Source: VRUE01 sp963819755 (GTDB lineage Bacteria; Actinomycetota; Thermoleophilia; Solirubrobacterales; 70-9). From it: a stretch of DNA of 64,000 bases. Shown in pieces: positions 28,094-41,381 of this stretch (its first letter is position 1; the number at the start of each line of letters is the position of its first letter). Made by a program: the position numbers and the translations under genes. The stretch lies in contig CAWFXB010000001.1 of NCBI GenBank assembly GCA_963819755.1, positions 682,001-746,000 on the forward strand. The letters are read 5' to 3'. The notes below the pieces were generated by a model. That model was not told the origin of the DNA. It searched no databases and worked only from the letters and a program-made list of their open reading frames with translations.

Positions 28094-29484
28094 TGTCGCG
28101 CTTTCGCAAAGACCCCGACCCGCGCTTCTGGCGCATCAACCGCTCGCTCGAGTTCGACTGGCCGCTGGCCGTCTACGACCTCGACCAGTCGAAGGCACAC
28201 GCGCGGGCGCTGCAGCGGATTGGCGTCCTCGACGAGGCCGAGCTGGAGCAGATGATCGCCGGCCTCGACCGGGTCGGGGAGCGGATCGGCGCCCACGGCT
28301 TCGAGTTCGACCCCGCCGACGAGGACATCCACATGGCGATCGAGCGGCTGCTCGGCGAGGAGATCGGTGCGCTCGCCGGCAAGCTGCACACCGGCCGCTC
28401 CCGCAACGACCAGGTCGCCACCGACATGGCGATGGTCGTCCAGGTGCACTCGCTGCAGGCGATCGACCTGGCCGCGGCGGCGATGGAGCGCCTGCTCGAG
28501 CTGGCCGAGCGCCATCGGGACTGGCCGATGCCCGGCTACACGCACCTGCAGCGCGCCCAGCCGGTCTACCTCGGCCATCACCTGCTGGCTTACTTTTGGA
28601 TGCTTGCCCGCGACGTGCTGCGCTTCCAGTTCGCCCTCGACAGCGCCAGCGTGATGCCGCTCGGATCGGGGGCACTCGCCGGGGTCAACTGGGAGATCGA
28701 CCGCAATGCGGTCGCCGACGACCTCGGCTTCGAACACGTCACCCACAACTCGATCGACGGCGCCTCCAACCGCGACTTCGTCCTCGACTACCTGTCCGCC
28801 GCCTCGATCTGCGCGATGCACCTCTCGCGGCTCGGCTCGGAGATCGTCATCTGGTCGAGCAGCGAGTTCGGCTTCTGCCGGCTAGATGAGTCGTTCTCCT
28901 CGGGATCGTCGATCATGCCGCAGAAGGTCAACCCCGACTCGGCCGAGCTGCTGCGGGCGAAGAGCCCGCGGGTCGCCGCCGATTTCCTCGCCCTGCTGGG
29001 CACGATGCACGCGTTGCCGCTGACCTACGGCAAGGACATGCAGGAGGACAAGGAGCCACTGTTCGACGCGGTCGACACGGTTGAGTCCTGCCTCGACGCG
29101 ACCGAGGGGATGCTCGCGGGGATCGCCTTCGATCGCGAGCGCATGGAGGATGCTTCCAGCGACGAGATGCTGGCGGCCACCGAGGTCGCCGACCTCCTGG
29201 TTCGCAAGGGGGTGCCCTTCCGCGAGGCGCACGGAATCGTCGGCGGCCTGGTGCGCGACGCGGTCGAGAGCGGCAGGTCGCTCTCCGAGCTGACGCCGGA
29301 GGAGCTGCGAAAACGCTCCGAGCTGCTGGACGACTCCTTCTACGAGGTCCTCAAGCGCGAGAGCTGGCTCGAGTCGAAGCGGATCGAGGGCGGCACCGGC
29401 TCGTCGGCGGTCGCCGAGCAGATCGCGCTCGCCCACGAGACCCTTGCCGCCGTCAAGGCACGGGTCCTCGACGAGCGCTCGTGA
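28093..29484 (+). CDS. argH: Argininosuccinate lyase
   Basis: Splits argininosuccinate to arginine and fumarate, the last step of arginine synthesis. Fumarase/aspartase-superfamily signature GSSIMPQKVNPDSAELLRAKS is present near residue 275-295 with the catalytic Ser loop; GKLHTGRSRNDQVATD and the His of YTHLQRAQPVYLGHH also fit. ATG 28093 shares its A with the previous stop and gives 463 aa, the usual length. argG and the rest of the arginine genes are not nearby. Confidence 0.94.
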   Translation: MSRFRKDPDPRFWRINRSLEFDWPLAVYDLDQSKAHARALQRIGVLDEAELEQMIAGLDRVGERIGAHGFEFDPADEDIHMAIERLLGEEIGALAGKLHTGRSRNDQVATDMAMVVQVHSLQAIDLAAAAMERLLELAERHRDWPMPGYTHLQRAQPVYLGHHLLAYFWMLARDVLRFQFALDSASVMPLGSGALAGVNWEIDRNAVADDLGFEHVTHNSIDGASNRDFVLDYLSAASICAMHLSRLGSEIVIWSSSEFGFCRLDESFSSGSSIMPQKVNPDSAELLRAKSPRVAADFLALLGTMHALPLTYGKDMQEDKEPLFDAVDTVESCLDATEGMLAGIAFDRERMEDASSDEMLAATEVADLLVRKGVPFREAHGIVGGLVRDAVESGRSLSELTPEELRKRSELLDDSFYEVLKRESWLESKRIEGGTGSSAVAEQIALAHETLAAVKARVLDERS

Positions 29485-30068
29485 GCACGGCCGCGGGAGA
29501 GCGGCTGGACACCGAGTTCTTCGCCCGCTCGGTGCATGCCGTCGCGTGCGATCTGATCGGCTGCCGCCTCTTCTACGCAGGCTGCGGAGGGACGATCGTC
29601 GAGACCGAGAGCTACGAGCGCGACGACCCGGCCTGCCACGCTTACGCCGGCCTGACCAAGCGCACCGAGGTCCTCTTCGGGCCGCCGGGCCGCGCCTACG
29701 TCTACCTCTCCTACGGCATCCACAGCCTGCTCAACTTCGTCTGCGAACCCGAGAACGAGGCCGCGGCGGTCCTGATCCGCGCACTCGAGCCGACGGCAGA
29801 GCTCGACGCGATGCGCTCGCGACGCGGCAAGCGCCCCGATGCCGACCTCTGCTCGGGCCCGGGCAAGCTGACCGAGGCACTCGGCATCGGTCTCGCCGCC
29901 AACGACACCGACCTCAGCGAGGACCCGTTCCTGCTGCTCCCGCCCGAGCCCAGCTGGAGCGGAAAGGTGACCACCAGCCCTCGCATCGGCATTACCAAAG
30001 CCGTAGACCGCCCCTGGCGCTTCAGCCTCGCGGGCAGCCGCTTCGTCTCACGACCAAGGCCGGAGTAA
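29481..30068 (+). CDS. 3-Methyladenine DNA glycosylase (AAG/MPG family)
   Basis: Removes alkylated and deaminated purines in base-excision repair. Family motifs: RSVHAVACDLIGCRLF, the catalytic glutamate and nearby residues in IVETESYERDDPACHAY, GPPGRAYVYLSYGIHSLLNF containing the intercalating Tyr, and SGPGKLTEALGIG. The 195 aa length is typical of bacterial MPG. It overlaps argH by four bases (GTGA), so it is co-translated with an unrelated biosynthetic gene. Convergent with the penicillin-binding protein, with only six bases between stops. Confidence 0.92.
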   Translation: MSTAAGERLDTEFFARSVHAVACDLIGCRLFYAGCGGTIVETESYERDDPACHAYAGLTKRTEVLFGPPGRAYVYLSYGIHSLLNFVCEPENEAAAVLIRALEPTAELDAMRSRRGKRPDADLCSGPGKLTEALGIGLAANDTDLSEDPFLLLPPEPSWSGKVTTSPRIGITKAVDRPWRFSLAGSRFVSRPRPE

Positions 30069-30074
30069 GGCCCA

Positions 30075-32315
30075 TCAACCAGCCGTGATCCCGCCACCGG
30101 CACCGCCACCGCCGGATTCAGGCGCAGCTTCCGGGGCCGCTTCAGGAGCAGCTTCGCCTTCTGGCGTCGCTTCAGGCGCCGGCGCCGCTTCTTCTTCGGG
30201 CGCCGCCGATTCGGTCGAGGATTCGGGTGGAACGTAGCTTTCTTCTTCCGAGGATCCGCCGCCCGAGCCCTTCGACTTGGCCGCCTTTTCGCTCGCGGCT
30301 TCCGCGGCGCGTTCGGCTTTGATGCTTTCCCAGGCGGAGACGACGCTGGCCCAGATCTCGGCGGGGAACGTGCCGCCCATCACCGGGCCGCCGTTGTAGA
30401 GGGTGGTCATCGGGGTGACCGTGTCGGCGTAGCCGACCCAGACGCAGGCGGTGACTTCTTCGGTTGCGCCGCAGAACCAGGCGTCGCCATTTTCCTCAGT
30501 CGTCCCGGTCTTGCCCCACTGGCCGGGGGCACCGATGTTCGCGTGCGTGCCGGTGCCGCTGGTGACGACCGTTTCGAGGATGCTCTTCGCCTCTTCGGCG
30601 GTCCCTTCGCTCAGCACCTGTTCGTGGGTCGAGTCGTTGTCGCCGCCCTTGATCGTGTGGCCGTCCTGGTCTTCGACCTGGGTGTATGCCACCGGGCTGT
30701 CGCCCGGGTCGGGGGCGAGGGTGCCGCTGACACGGTCCCCGTTGTTGGCCAGCGTCGAGTAGGCGTAGGTCCAGCCGAGCGGCGTGACGCCTTCCTTCAG
30801 TCCGCCCAGGACCATCGCGGGATTGGTCGAGATCGGGTCGCGGTAGCCCATTTTGTGAATCGTCGCCGCGATCGAGCGGGTCCGGTCCTCGATCGTCTTG
30901 CCCTTCAGGCCTTCCAGCGCGAGCTGGGCGTAGATCGAGTTGTCGGAGTAGGTCGTCGCGCAGATGATGCTGCAGGAGCCGAGATAGGAGTCCTCGTCGT
31001 TGTGGACGACGAACGTTTCCTGGTCGTGCTTGCCGAAGTGGAATTCCTGCGGCGCCGATTCGTAGACGGTTTCCGGCGAGATCCCCTCTTCCAGGGCGGT
31101 GATCAGCGTGAAGGGCTTGATCGAGGACCCCGGCTGGCGGTGGCCGAGCGTCGCCAGGTTGAACGGCTTGGTCTGGAAGTTGGGGCCGCCGACCATCGCC
31201 TTGACGCCGGCGTTCTTGTTGTCGAGCACGACCACCGACGCGGTGGGGGGCAGGTAACCGAGGTAGGAGTTGACCGCTTCTTCGGCGGCTCGCTGGAGTT
31301 TGAGGTCGAGCGTCGTCTTCACTTTCAGCCCGCCGAAGAAGGTCTTGGCGGCGCCGTAGCGTTCGACCAGCTGCTGACGCAGCCACGAGGTGAAGTAGGG
31401 GGCCTTGGAGTCCAGCCGAGGGGGCTGGATGTCGCTGGGGGCGGGGAGGGCCTGCTTGGTTCCTTCGCTGAGCTGGGTCTGGGTGATGTAGCCCTGTTCG
31501 TACATCTTTTCGAGCACGATGTTGCGCCGGGCCAGCGTGTTTTCGGGATAGATCTTCGGGTCGTAGGCCGAGGGCGAGGCGATGATCCCGGCCAGCGTCG
31601 CCGCCTCCCATGGCTCGAGCACGGACGCACAGGGCTCGGCCTGCGTGCCGCAGCCGGGGTGCGCCTTGCCGAAGTAGGTGCGGGCGGCCGCCTCGATCCC
31701 GTAGGCGCCCTCGCCGAAGTAGATCGTGTTGAGGTACTCGGTGAGGATTTTGTCCTTGCTCCAGTGGCGCTCGAGACGGTAGGCGAGCGCCGCCTCGCGG
31801 AACTTCTCGAGGACCGTGCGGCTGCCTTCGGCTTCGAGCGCGTTCTTGACGAACTGCTCGGTGATCGTCGATGCGCCCTGCGCGGCGCTCTGGCTGAGCA
31901 CGTCCCTGACCAAGGCGCGGGCGATGCCCTGGAAGTCGACGCCGTTGTGTTCGTAGAAGCGCGAATCCTCGATCGAGACCACCGCGTTCTTCATGTTGGG
32001 CGAGATCTGGCCCGAGGTGAGCAGGATCTTGTTCTGGTTGCTGGTCAGCGTGCCGATCGGCTCGCCGGAGGCGTCGAAGACCTCGCTGTTCTTGGAGGCC
32101 TTGTACTGGGCGAAGTTGTAGATCGCCGGCAGGTCCTGCGAAACCGCGGTCATCATGCCGAAGACCATCGAGACGAGAGCGAGGACGCCGAGGCCCAGGA
32201 GGACGAAGAGGATGCGCAGCTTTTTCAGCCGCGGCCGCGCGGGCTTCGTCGAAGACGCCGGGGGCGGCGGAACCGAGCCGCCGGCCCGGCGGGGCTTTGT
32301 TCCAAGGACCGCCAT
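30075..32315 (-). CDS. Class A penicillin-binding protein (PBP1-type)
   Basis: Bifunctional peptidoglycan glycosyltransferase and transpeptidase, 746 aa, anchored by one TM (about residues 34-56). The GT51 domain has the catalytic Glu in EDSRFYEHNGVDFQGIARAL, then QGASTITEQFVKN and EYLNTIYFGEGAYGIEAAA. The transpeptidase domain has GSSIKPF (nucleophile Ser), YSDNSIYAQ (SxN) and KTGTTEENGDAWFCG (KTG). The last about 75 residues are low-complexity Ser/Pro/Glu/Ala and Gly-rich, presumably a disordered extracytoplasmic tail. It is divergent from tyrS with a 62-bp gap. Confidence 0.93.
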   Translation of the reverse strand: MAVLGTKPRRAGGSVPPPPASSTKPARPRLKKLRILFVLLGLGVLALVSMVFGMMTAVSQDLPAIYNFAQYKASKNSEVFDASGEPIGTLTSNQNKILLTSGQISPNMKNAVVSIEDSRFYEHNGVDFQGIARALVRDVLSQSAAQGASTITEQFVKNALEAEGSRTVLEKFREAALAYRLERHWSKDKILTEYLNTIYFGEGAYGIEAAARTYFGKAHPGCGTQAEPCASVLEPWEAATLAGIIASPSAYDPKIYPENTLARRNIVLEKMYEQGYITQTQLSEGTKQALPAPSDIQPPRLDSKAPYFTSWLRQQLVERYGAAKTFFGGLKVKTTLDLKLQRAAEEAVNSYLGYLPPTASVVVLDNKNAGVKAMVGGPNFQTKPFNLATLGHRQPGSSIKPFTLITALEEGISPETVYESAPQEFHFGKHDQETFVVHNDEDSYLGSCSIICATTYSDNSIYAQLALEGLKGKTIEDRTRSIAATIHKMGYRDPISTNPAMVLGGLKEGVTPLGWTYAYSTLANNGDRVSGTLAPDPGDSPVAYTQVEDQDGHTIKGGDNDSTHEQVLSEGTAEEAKSILETVVTSGTGTHANIGAPGQWGKTGTTEENGDAWFCGATEEVTACVWVGYADTVTPMTTLYNGGPVMGGTFPAEIWASVVSAWESIKAERAAEAASEKAAKSKGSGGGSSEEESYVPPESSTESAAPEEEAAPAPEATPEGEAAPEAAPEAAPESGGGGAGGGITAG

Positions 32316-32364
32316 CGAGGTGTGTGGCCCGGCAGGCGCTACCCGTCGAGCAGAGGCGGCAGTC

Positions 32365-32370
32365 TAGCAT
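32365..32370 (+). promoter_or_regulatory. -10 element of tyrS
   Basis: TAGCAT (TANNNT) ends seven bases before GTG 32378, so a leaderless tyrS mRNA is likely. This leaves no room for a T-box. Confidence 0.5.
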
Positions 32371-32377
32371 TGCGCCC

Positions 32378-33529
32378 GTGCCGGACTTGACGCGTAACGC
32401 GGTCGACGTGCTGCCCGACGGCATGCTCGCCGAGCAGCTCGCGGCGCAGCGTCCGCTGCGGGTCAAGCTCGGGATCGACCCGACGACCGCCGACATCCAC
32501 CTCGGCCACACCGTCGTCCTCGCCAAGCTGCGCGAGTTCCAAGACGAGGGCCACCAAGTCGTCCTGATCATCGGCGACTTCACCGCGAGGGTCGGCGACC
32601 CGAGCGGTCGTTCGGCGCAGCGACCGCTGCCCTCGGCCGGGGAGATCGAGGCCAACGCAGCCACCTATCAGGAGCAGGCGTTCAAGCTGCTCGACCGCGA
32701 GCGGACCGAGGTGCGCTTCAACAGCGAGTGGCTGCGGATGGACGCCGAGGGCTTGATGGGCTTGTTGGCGCGGACCACCGTGGCGCGGTTGCTGGAGCGA
32801 GATGACTTCCAAAAGCGGATGGCGGAGAACGCGCCGATTTCCGCTCTTGAGCTGCTCTACCCGTTGCTACAGGGCTACGACTCTGTCGTAGTCGAAGCCG
32901 ATGTCGAGCTGGGGGGAACCGACCAGACGTTCAATCTCCTTTTTGCGCGCCAGATCCAGTCCGCCTACGACACGAAGCCGCAGTCGATCATGACGATGCC
33001 GCTCCTGGTGGGGACGGATGGAACGCAGAAGATGAGCAAGTCGCTGGGCAACTACGTCGGGGTCACTGAGGCGCCGGAGGAGATGTTCGGCAAGCTAATG
33101 AGCATTCCCGACGGAGTGATGCCTCAATACTTCCAACTGCTATTGGGCACCAAGCAGCCCACGGGCCCGCCGTACGAGGCCAAGCGGGAACTTGCGCGGC
33201 TCATCGTCGAGCGCTTTCATGGCAAGGATGCCAGGGAGGAAGCCGAGGAGCACTTCAACCATCTCTTCGTCCGCCGCGAGGCGCCGAAAGATGTCGAGGA
33301 GGTTGGCCTAAAAGCCTTCCGAGGCGAGGCCGTCCACTTGCCGCAGCTAATGGCGGACGCCTTCGAGATCAGTTCCAGCGAGGCCAGGCGGCTACTCCAG
33401 CAGGGAGGGGTCAAGCTCGACGGGGAGACGCTCAGAGGCGACCAGCTCGAGATGGATGCGAGCGAGCTAGATGGCCGTGTCCTACAAATCGGCAAGCGTC
33501 GCTTCTGCCGCCTCCGAGCCGCAGTCTGA
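32378..33529 (+). CDS. tyrS: Tyrosyl-tRNA synthetase
   Basis: Class I aminoacyl-tRNA synthetase charging tRNA-Tyr. The HIGH-type motif is HLGH (residues 41-44), the second signature is KMSKSLGNYVG, and GGTDQTFNLLFARQ lies in the tyrosine-binding region. A C-terminal S4 RNA-binding domain occupies about residues 320-380 (SSSEARRLLQQGGVKLDGE). GTG 32378 gives 383 aa and is supported by the leaderless -10; the longer open frame would run over the PBP leader. The family branch resembles TyrS of the shorter TyrZ-like type. The second half has somewhat lower G+C than its neighbours. Confidence 0.92.
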   Translation: MPDLTRNAVDVLPDGMLAEQLAAQRPLRVKLGIDPTTADIHLGHTVVLAKLREFQDEGHQVVLIIGDFTARVGDPSGRSAQRPLPSAGEIEANAATYQEQAFKLLDRERTEVRFNSEWLRMDAEGLMGLLARTTVARLLERDDFQKRMAENAPISALELLYPLLQGYDSVVVEADVELGGTDQTFNLLFARQIQSAYDTKPQSIMTMPLLVGTDGTQKMSKSLGNYVGVTEAPEEMFGKLMSIPDGVMPQYFQLLLGTKQPTGPPYEAKRELARLIVERFHGKDAREEAEEHFNHLFVRREAPKDVEEVGLKAFRGEAVHLPQLMADAFEISSSEARRLLQQGGVKLDGETLRGDQLEMDASELDGRVLQIGKRRFCRLRAAV

Positions 33530-33559
33530 GGCCCTCTAGGCAAAGCGCCGCCGCAGCGC

Positions 33560-33565
33560 TATACT
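33560..33565 (+). promoter_or_regulatory. Candidate rRNA operon -10 element
   Basis: TATACT lies 30 bases after the tyrS stop and about 255 bases before the 16S start. No consensus -35 is visible 16-18 bases upstream. It is the best -10 match in the leader. Confidence 0.45.
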
Positions 33566-33815
33566 TCCGCGTCCTTCTGGGATTGGCCCTGTGCCGTCCC
33601 ATGCGCAAAAGACGGCGAGTCCCGCCGCAGAGGCGCAGCGGTCTTTGAAAACTGAGCAGCGTGCACCCCGCGAACATTCGTGTTCGTGGGATTGTTTGAG
33701 CCCGATCCACTCGACTCGTCAGCGTGTCGAGTGGTCTGATTTACCCGTCATGCCGGCCACCATGTATGTGTACCCGGTGGCCAGCCAGGCATGGCATCTC
33801 TCTGTAGAAGTACTC
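33566..33815 (+). promoter_or_regulatory. rRNA leader with the pre-16S processing stem arm
   Basis: Transcribed leader of about 250 bases without a gene. AAAACTGAGCAGCGT (33648-33662) is an exact reverse complement of 35418-35432 after the 16S, so the two form the pre-16S stem cut by RNase III. Two local hairpins are visible: CCCGCGAAC with GTTCGTGGG (33667-33690) and CCACTCGAC with GTCGAGTGG (33707-33734). Confidence 0.75.
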
Positions 33816-35360
<1,545 letters not shown>

Positions 35361-35575
35361 CTAGGGAGTTTCTCTAGAACGTCGACCGGGCTCCCCAGTG
35401 ACTGTGTGTCACTGGGAACGCTGCTCAGTTTTGAGAGACCGCCAGCGGAAGTACTCCGCTGCGTGTGCCTCGGTGGACCTTGAAAACTGTACAAGGCCAA
35501 TAATAAGAACCTGTCGCAAGGCAGGTTCTGGGTAATTTAATCGACCCGTACGCTTAGGCGCACGGGTTGCTCACC
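35361..35575 (+). other. 16S-23S internal spacer without tRNA genes
   Basis: 215 bases. It holds the 3' arm of the pre-16S stem (35418-35432), the hairpins CCCAGTGAC/GTCACTGGG and AGAACCTG/CAGGTTCT, and the 5' arm of the pre-23S stem (35471-35499). No tRNA-Ile, tRNA-Ala or other tRNA was seen. Confidence 0.85.
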
Positions 35576-38573
<2,998 letters not shown>

Positions 38574-38640
38574 GATGTTTATTTCTTTACCTATGGCCTT
38601 GTGCAGTTTTCAAGCTCCACCGGGGGCGGTTTCGCAAAAT

Positions 38641-38757
38641 TCCGGTGGCGCATAGCGAGTGGGAAACACCTCTTCCCATTCCGAACAGAGCAGTTAAGCC
38701 ACTCTGCGCCGATGGTACTTGGGGGGCAACCCCCTGGGAGAGTAGGTCGCCGCCGGT
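38641..38757 (+). rRNA. rrf: 5S ribosomal RNA
   Basis: About 117 bases. The terminal helix is formed by CCGGTGGCG (38642) and CGCCGCCGG (38748-38756). The internal GAACAGAGCAGTTAAGCC and the GGTACTTGGGGGGCAACC region are typical of bacterial 5S. It follows the 23S within about 70 bases, in the standard 16S-23S-5S order. Confidence 0.94.
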
Positions 38758-38768
38758 TCTTCTGACTC

Positions 38769-38790
38769 AGGGCCGCCTTCGGGCGGCCCT
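38769..38790 (+). terminator. rRNA operon intrinsic terminator
   Basis: AGGGCCGCC-TTCG-GGCGGCCCT: a perfect 9-bp G+C-rich stem with a UUCG tetraloop, 12 bases after the 5S and followed by the T-rich TCGTCGTTCT. Confidence 0.9.
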
Positions 38791-38798
38791 TCGTCGTT

Positions 38799-39011
38799 CT
38801 AGGAGTGAGCGGCGAAGCGGTCGATCGCAGATACCCACGTTCCCGTGCTGCGCCGATTGGCGCAGCGCCGGCGACCCTCGCAGGGCTGCACCGGGGGATT
38901 GACCGGCTCGAGGCCGTACTCGCCCAGGGTGGCGAAGTCGATCGTCAGGTCTACTGCGTTGGCCAACTGGCCGCTGAGGCTCCGTTGCGTCTTGAATTTC
39001 GTATCGAACAT
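38799..39011 (-). CDS. Small hypothetical protein
   Basis: 70 codons starting MFDTKFKTQRSLSGQLANAV. I do not recognise a family. The third codon positions are strongly G+C-rich and the codon choice matches the neighbouring genes, which argues for real coding. The C-terminal part is basic with two Cys (QPCEGRRRCANRR). The stop lies just past the rRNA terminator, so it is convergent with the rRNA operon. It starts only ten bases downstream of the alpha/beta hydrolase stop on the same strand, so the two may share a transcript. Confidence 0.5.
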   Translation of the reverse strand: MFDTKFKTQRSLSGQLANAVDLTIDFATLGEYGLEPVNPPVQPCEGRRRCANRRSTGTWVSAIDRFAAHS

Positions 39012-39021
39012 AGGTTCGACT

Positions 39022-40023
39022 CTACGGACGCTTCCGGACGGCTTGCGGTTTTTGCAGGCGCTTTTGCAATTCGTGCCTGGAAACCGCCTTTTTCGCGGTT
39101 TCGGCGGGCTTGTCGAAGGCCAGGAGGAGGGCCGCCGTCTCTGCTGGTTTCTCGACTTCTGGCGAATGGCCGGCGCCCTGGATCAGCTTGGTCTGGGCGC
39201 CGGCTGCTCGGTATGCGGCCAGCGCTTCCTCGGGATCCTTGGCTATCTGCTCCTCGGCTCCCATGATCGCCAGGACGGGCTTGCCGGTCGCCGCCGCGCG
39301 CTGTGGAAGCGCCTCTTCGCCGGTGTAGTCGTCAAAGGCTTCGTGGGAGCCGGTGTAGGAGCTGTAGGTCATCTGCTTCACATCCTCGACGAATGCATCC
39401 GGAACCTTGAAGCCGGGGGCGAAGGCGACCTCGAGGCCGTGGCGGATCGAGAAGTCGGGCTTGATCCGCCAAAGCGTCTGCCCGATCACCGGCTTGAACG
39501 GCAATTCACCGATGAAACCGACGTCTCCGTAGCTGTCGTCGGGGATGCTGTCGATCGCCACCAACCGGTTGACCAGCTGCGGCGACCGTTCCGCCAGGGC
39601 GATCGATACCGGGCCGCCGAGCGAGTGACCGACGACCTCGGCGTTGTGCACGCCCAGCCGCCCGAGGACACCCGCGACCAAGGAGGCCTGGTTTTCGATC
39701 GAGTACCCCGACGAGGGCTTTTCCGAGCCGCCGTGCCCGAGCAGGTCGACGGCGATCACGCGGTGGTCTCGATCGAGACGGGGAATCACCCCGTCCCACC
39801 AGTTGATCGCGCAGGTGAAGCAGTGAATGAGGACGATCGGCGGCGCGTCGCGCGGCCCGTGTTCGACCACCTGCATTTCCCCGCCCGGAAGGTCAAGGAT
39901 GCGCCCGCCCGGCTCGTTCACTTCAGCGGACTTGGTTTCGTCGTCGACGACCACGGCATTGACGCCGATCAGCACGATCAGCACGGCCACGACCGCGATC
40001 AGGATCTTCCAGCCCCGTCCCAT
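39022..40023 (-). CDS. Membrane-anchored alpha/beta hydrolase
   Basis: 333 aa. One N-terminal TM (about residues 6-25), then an alpha/beta-hydrolase fold facing outward. The oxyanion region is VLIHCFTCAINWWDG, the nucleophile elbow is VGHSLGGPVSIAL (Ser), and the catalytic His is in IQGAGHSPEVEKPAETAALL. It resembles epoxide-hydrolase/haloperoxidase-like esterases; the substrate is unknown. The C-terminus is Lys/Arg-rich. It is divergent from murA, with 23 bp between starts. Confidence 0.82.
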   Translation of the reverse strand: MGRGWKILIAVVAVLIVLIGVNAVVVDDETKSAEVNEPGGRILDLPGGEMQVVEHGPRDAPPIVLIHCFTCAINWWDGVIPRLDRDHRVIAVDLLGHGGSEKPSSGYSIENQASLVAGVLGRLGVHNAEVVGHSLGGPVSIALAERSPQLVNRLVAIDSIPDDSYGDVGFIGELPFKPVIGQTLWRIKPDFSIRHGLEVAFAPGFKVPDAFVEDVKQMTYSSYTGSHEAFDDYTGEEALPQRAAATGKPVLAIMGAEEQIAKDPEEALAAYRAAGAQTKLIQGAGHSPEVEKPAETAALLLAFDKPAETAKKAVSRHELQKRLQKPQAVRKRP

Positions 40024-40031
40024 TACGCAGG

Positions 40032-40038
40032 TACCCTA
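40032..40038. promoter_or_regulatory. Overlapping divergent -10 elements, hydrolase and murA
   Basis: TACCCTA reads TACCCT on the plus strand (nine bases before the murA ATG) and TAGGGT on the minus strand (nine bases before the hydrolase ATG). Both fit TANNNT and sit in the middle of the 23-bp gap. Confidence 0.45.
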
Positions 40039-40046
40039 GCCGGACC

Positions 40047-41345
40047 ATGGAGAAGTTCGTCATCAACGGAGGCGCGCCGCTCTCGGGCGAGCTGACGGCC
40101 GCCGGCAACAAGAACGCGGCCCTGCCCATCCTCGCCGCCTGCCTGCTCACCGAGGAGGAGTTGCTCCTGCACCGGGTACCGCGAATTCGCGACACCGAAG
40201 CGCAGATCGCGCTGCTCGAACGCCTCGGGGTCGAGGCGTCCTGGGTCGCCGACAACAGCCTGCAACTGTGCGCGGCGACGATTTCCGACGTTTCCGTCGA
40301 CGAGGAGCTCTCGAACAAGATCCGCGCCTCGTTCCTGCTGGCTGGGCCACTACTGGCGCGCTTCGGCGAAGCGCGCATGCCGCCGCCGGGCGGTGACTTC
40401 ATCGGCCGCCGGCGACTCGACGCGCACCTCGACGCCTTTTCCGACCTTGGTGCCGACGTCGACGGCGATCGCTGGATCGAGCTGAAGGCGCCGGCGGGGG
40501 GGCTGCGCCCCTGCGCGATCTTCATGGATGAGCCATCCGTGATGGGCACGGAGAACGCGTTGATGGCGGCGGCGCTGACGCCGGGCCCGACGACCATCTC
40601 CAACGCCGCCTCGGAGCCCCACGTCCAGGACCTCGCCCATCTGCTCAGCGCGATGGGCGCCGAGGTGACGGGAATCGGCTCCAACGTGATGACGGTGCAC
40701 GGACGCGACCGCCTCGGCGGCGCCGAGCACACGATCTCCCCCGACCACATCGAGGTCGGCAGCTTCATGGCGCTCGCCGCCGCAACGGGGGGCGAACTGC
40801 GGATCCGCGAAGTCGCCCCGGCCGACCTGGTCATGGTGCGGCGTCAGTTCCGCCGCCTTGGGCTGGAATCCACGATCGAAGGCGAAGACGTGATCGTGCC
40901 GCCCGAGCAACGGCTGAGGATCAAAGCCGACATCGGCGACGCGATCCCGAAGATCGAGGACGGCCCCTGGCCGGCCTTTCCCGCCGACCTCACCTCGATC
41001 GCGCTGGCCCTCGCCACCCAGGCCGAGGGCGAGATCCTGATCTTCGAGAAGATGTTCGAGAACCGCCTCTTCTTCGTCGACAAGCTGGTCGCGATGGGCG
41101 CTCGGATCACGCTTTGCGATCCCCACAGGGCGATCGTCAGCGGTCCGAGCCGGCTTCATGGCGAGCGGGTCGAGAGCCCCGACATCAGGGCCGGAATGGC
41201 GATGCTCATCGCCGCCCTGGCGGCGGAGGGCAGCTCGGAGATCGGCAACATCCGCCAGATCGACCGCGGCTACGAGTCGATCGACGAGCGCCTGCGCGGC
41301 CTCGGCGCCCAGATCGAACGCGTCTCTGCAGAGATCCCGGCCTAG
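40047..41345 (+). CDS. murA: UDP-N-acetylglucosamine 1-carboxyvinyltransferase with Asp117
   Basis: Adds enolpyruvate from PEP to UDP-GlcNAc, the first committed step of peptidoglycan synthesis. EPSP-synthase fold; the conserved NKNAALP (Lys22) and GPLLARFGEAR are present. The active-site loop reads PGGDFIGRRR, with Asp117 where most enzymes have the fosfomycin-reactive Cys. The same Cys-to-Asp exchange is known from Mycobacterium tuberculosis MurA and gives intrinsic fosfomycin resistance, so resistance is predicted here. The 432 aa length is normal. Confidence 0.93.
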   Translation: MEKFVINGGAPLSGELTAAGNKNAALPILAACLLTEEELLLHRVPRIRDTEAQIALLERLGVEASWVADNSLQLCAATISDVSVDEELSNKIRASFLLAGPLLARFGEARMPPPGGDFIGRRRLDAHLDAFSDLGADVDGDRWIELKAPAGGLRPCAIFMDEPSVMGTENALMAAALTPGPTTISNAASEPHVQDLAHLLSAMGAEVTGIGSNVMTVHGRDRLGGAEHTISPDHIEVGSFMALAAATGGELRIREVAPADLVMVRRQFRRLGLESTIEGEDVIVPPEQRLRIKADIGDAIPKIEDGPWPAFPADLTSIALALATQAEGEILIFEKMFENRLFFVDKLVAMGARITLCDPHRAIVSGPSRLHGERVESPDIRAGMAMLIAALAAEGSSEIGNIRQIDRGYESIDERLRGLGAQIERVSAEIPA

Positions 41346-41368
41346 CAGGCTTTCGGCGCCCACTCTCG

Positions 41369-41374
41369 TAAGGT
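41369..41374 (+). promoter_or_regulatory. -10 element of the his operon
   Basis: TAAGGT (TANNNT) ends seven bases before the hisZ ATG at 41382. It predicts a leaderless his transcript, so no leader-peptide attenuation is expected. Confidence 0.5.
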
Positions 41375-41381
41375 CAGGCGG

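Noticed and set aside
32316..32377. T-box leader for tyrS
   Set aside because: Only 62 bases separate the divergent starts and the -10 lies seven bases before the GTG, so there is no room.
30543..32390. 615-codon plus-strand frame
   Set aside because: Antisense to the penicillin-binding protein, which has all its motifs; shadow frame.
35361..35575. tRNA genes in the rRNA spacer
   Set aside because: Inspected by eye; no T-loop GGTTCGA-type sequence with an acceptor stem, only local hairpins.
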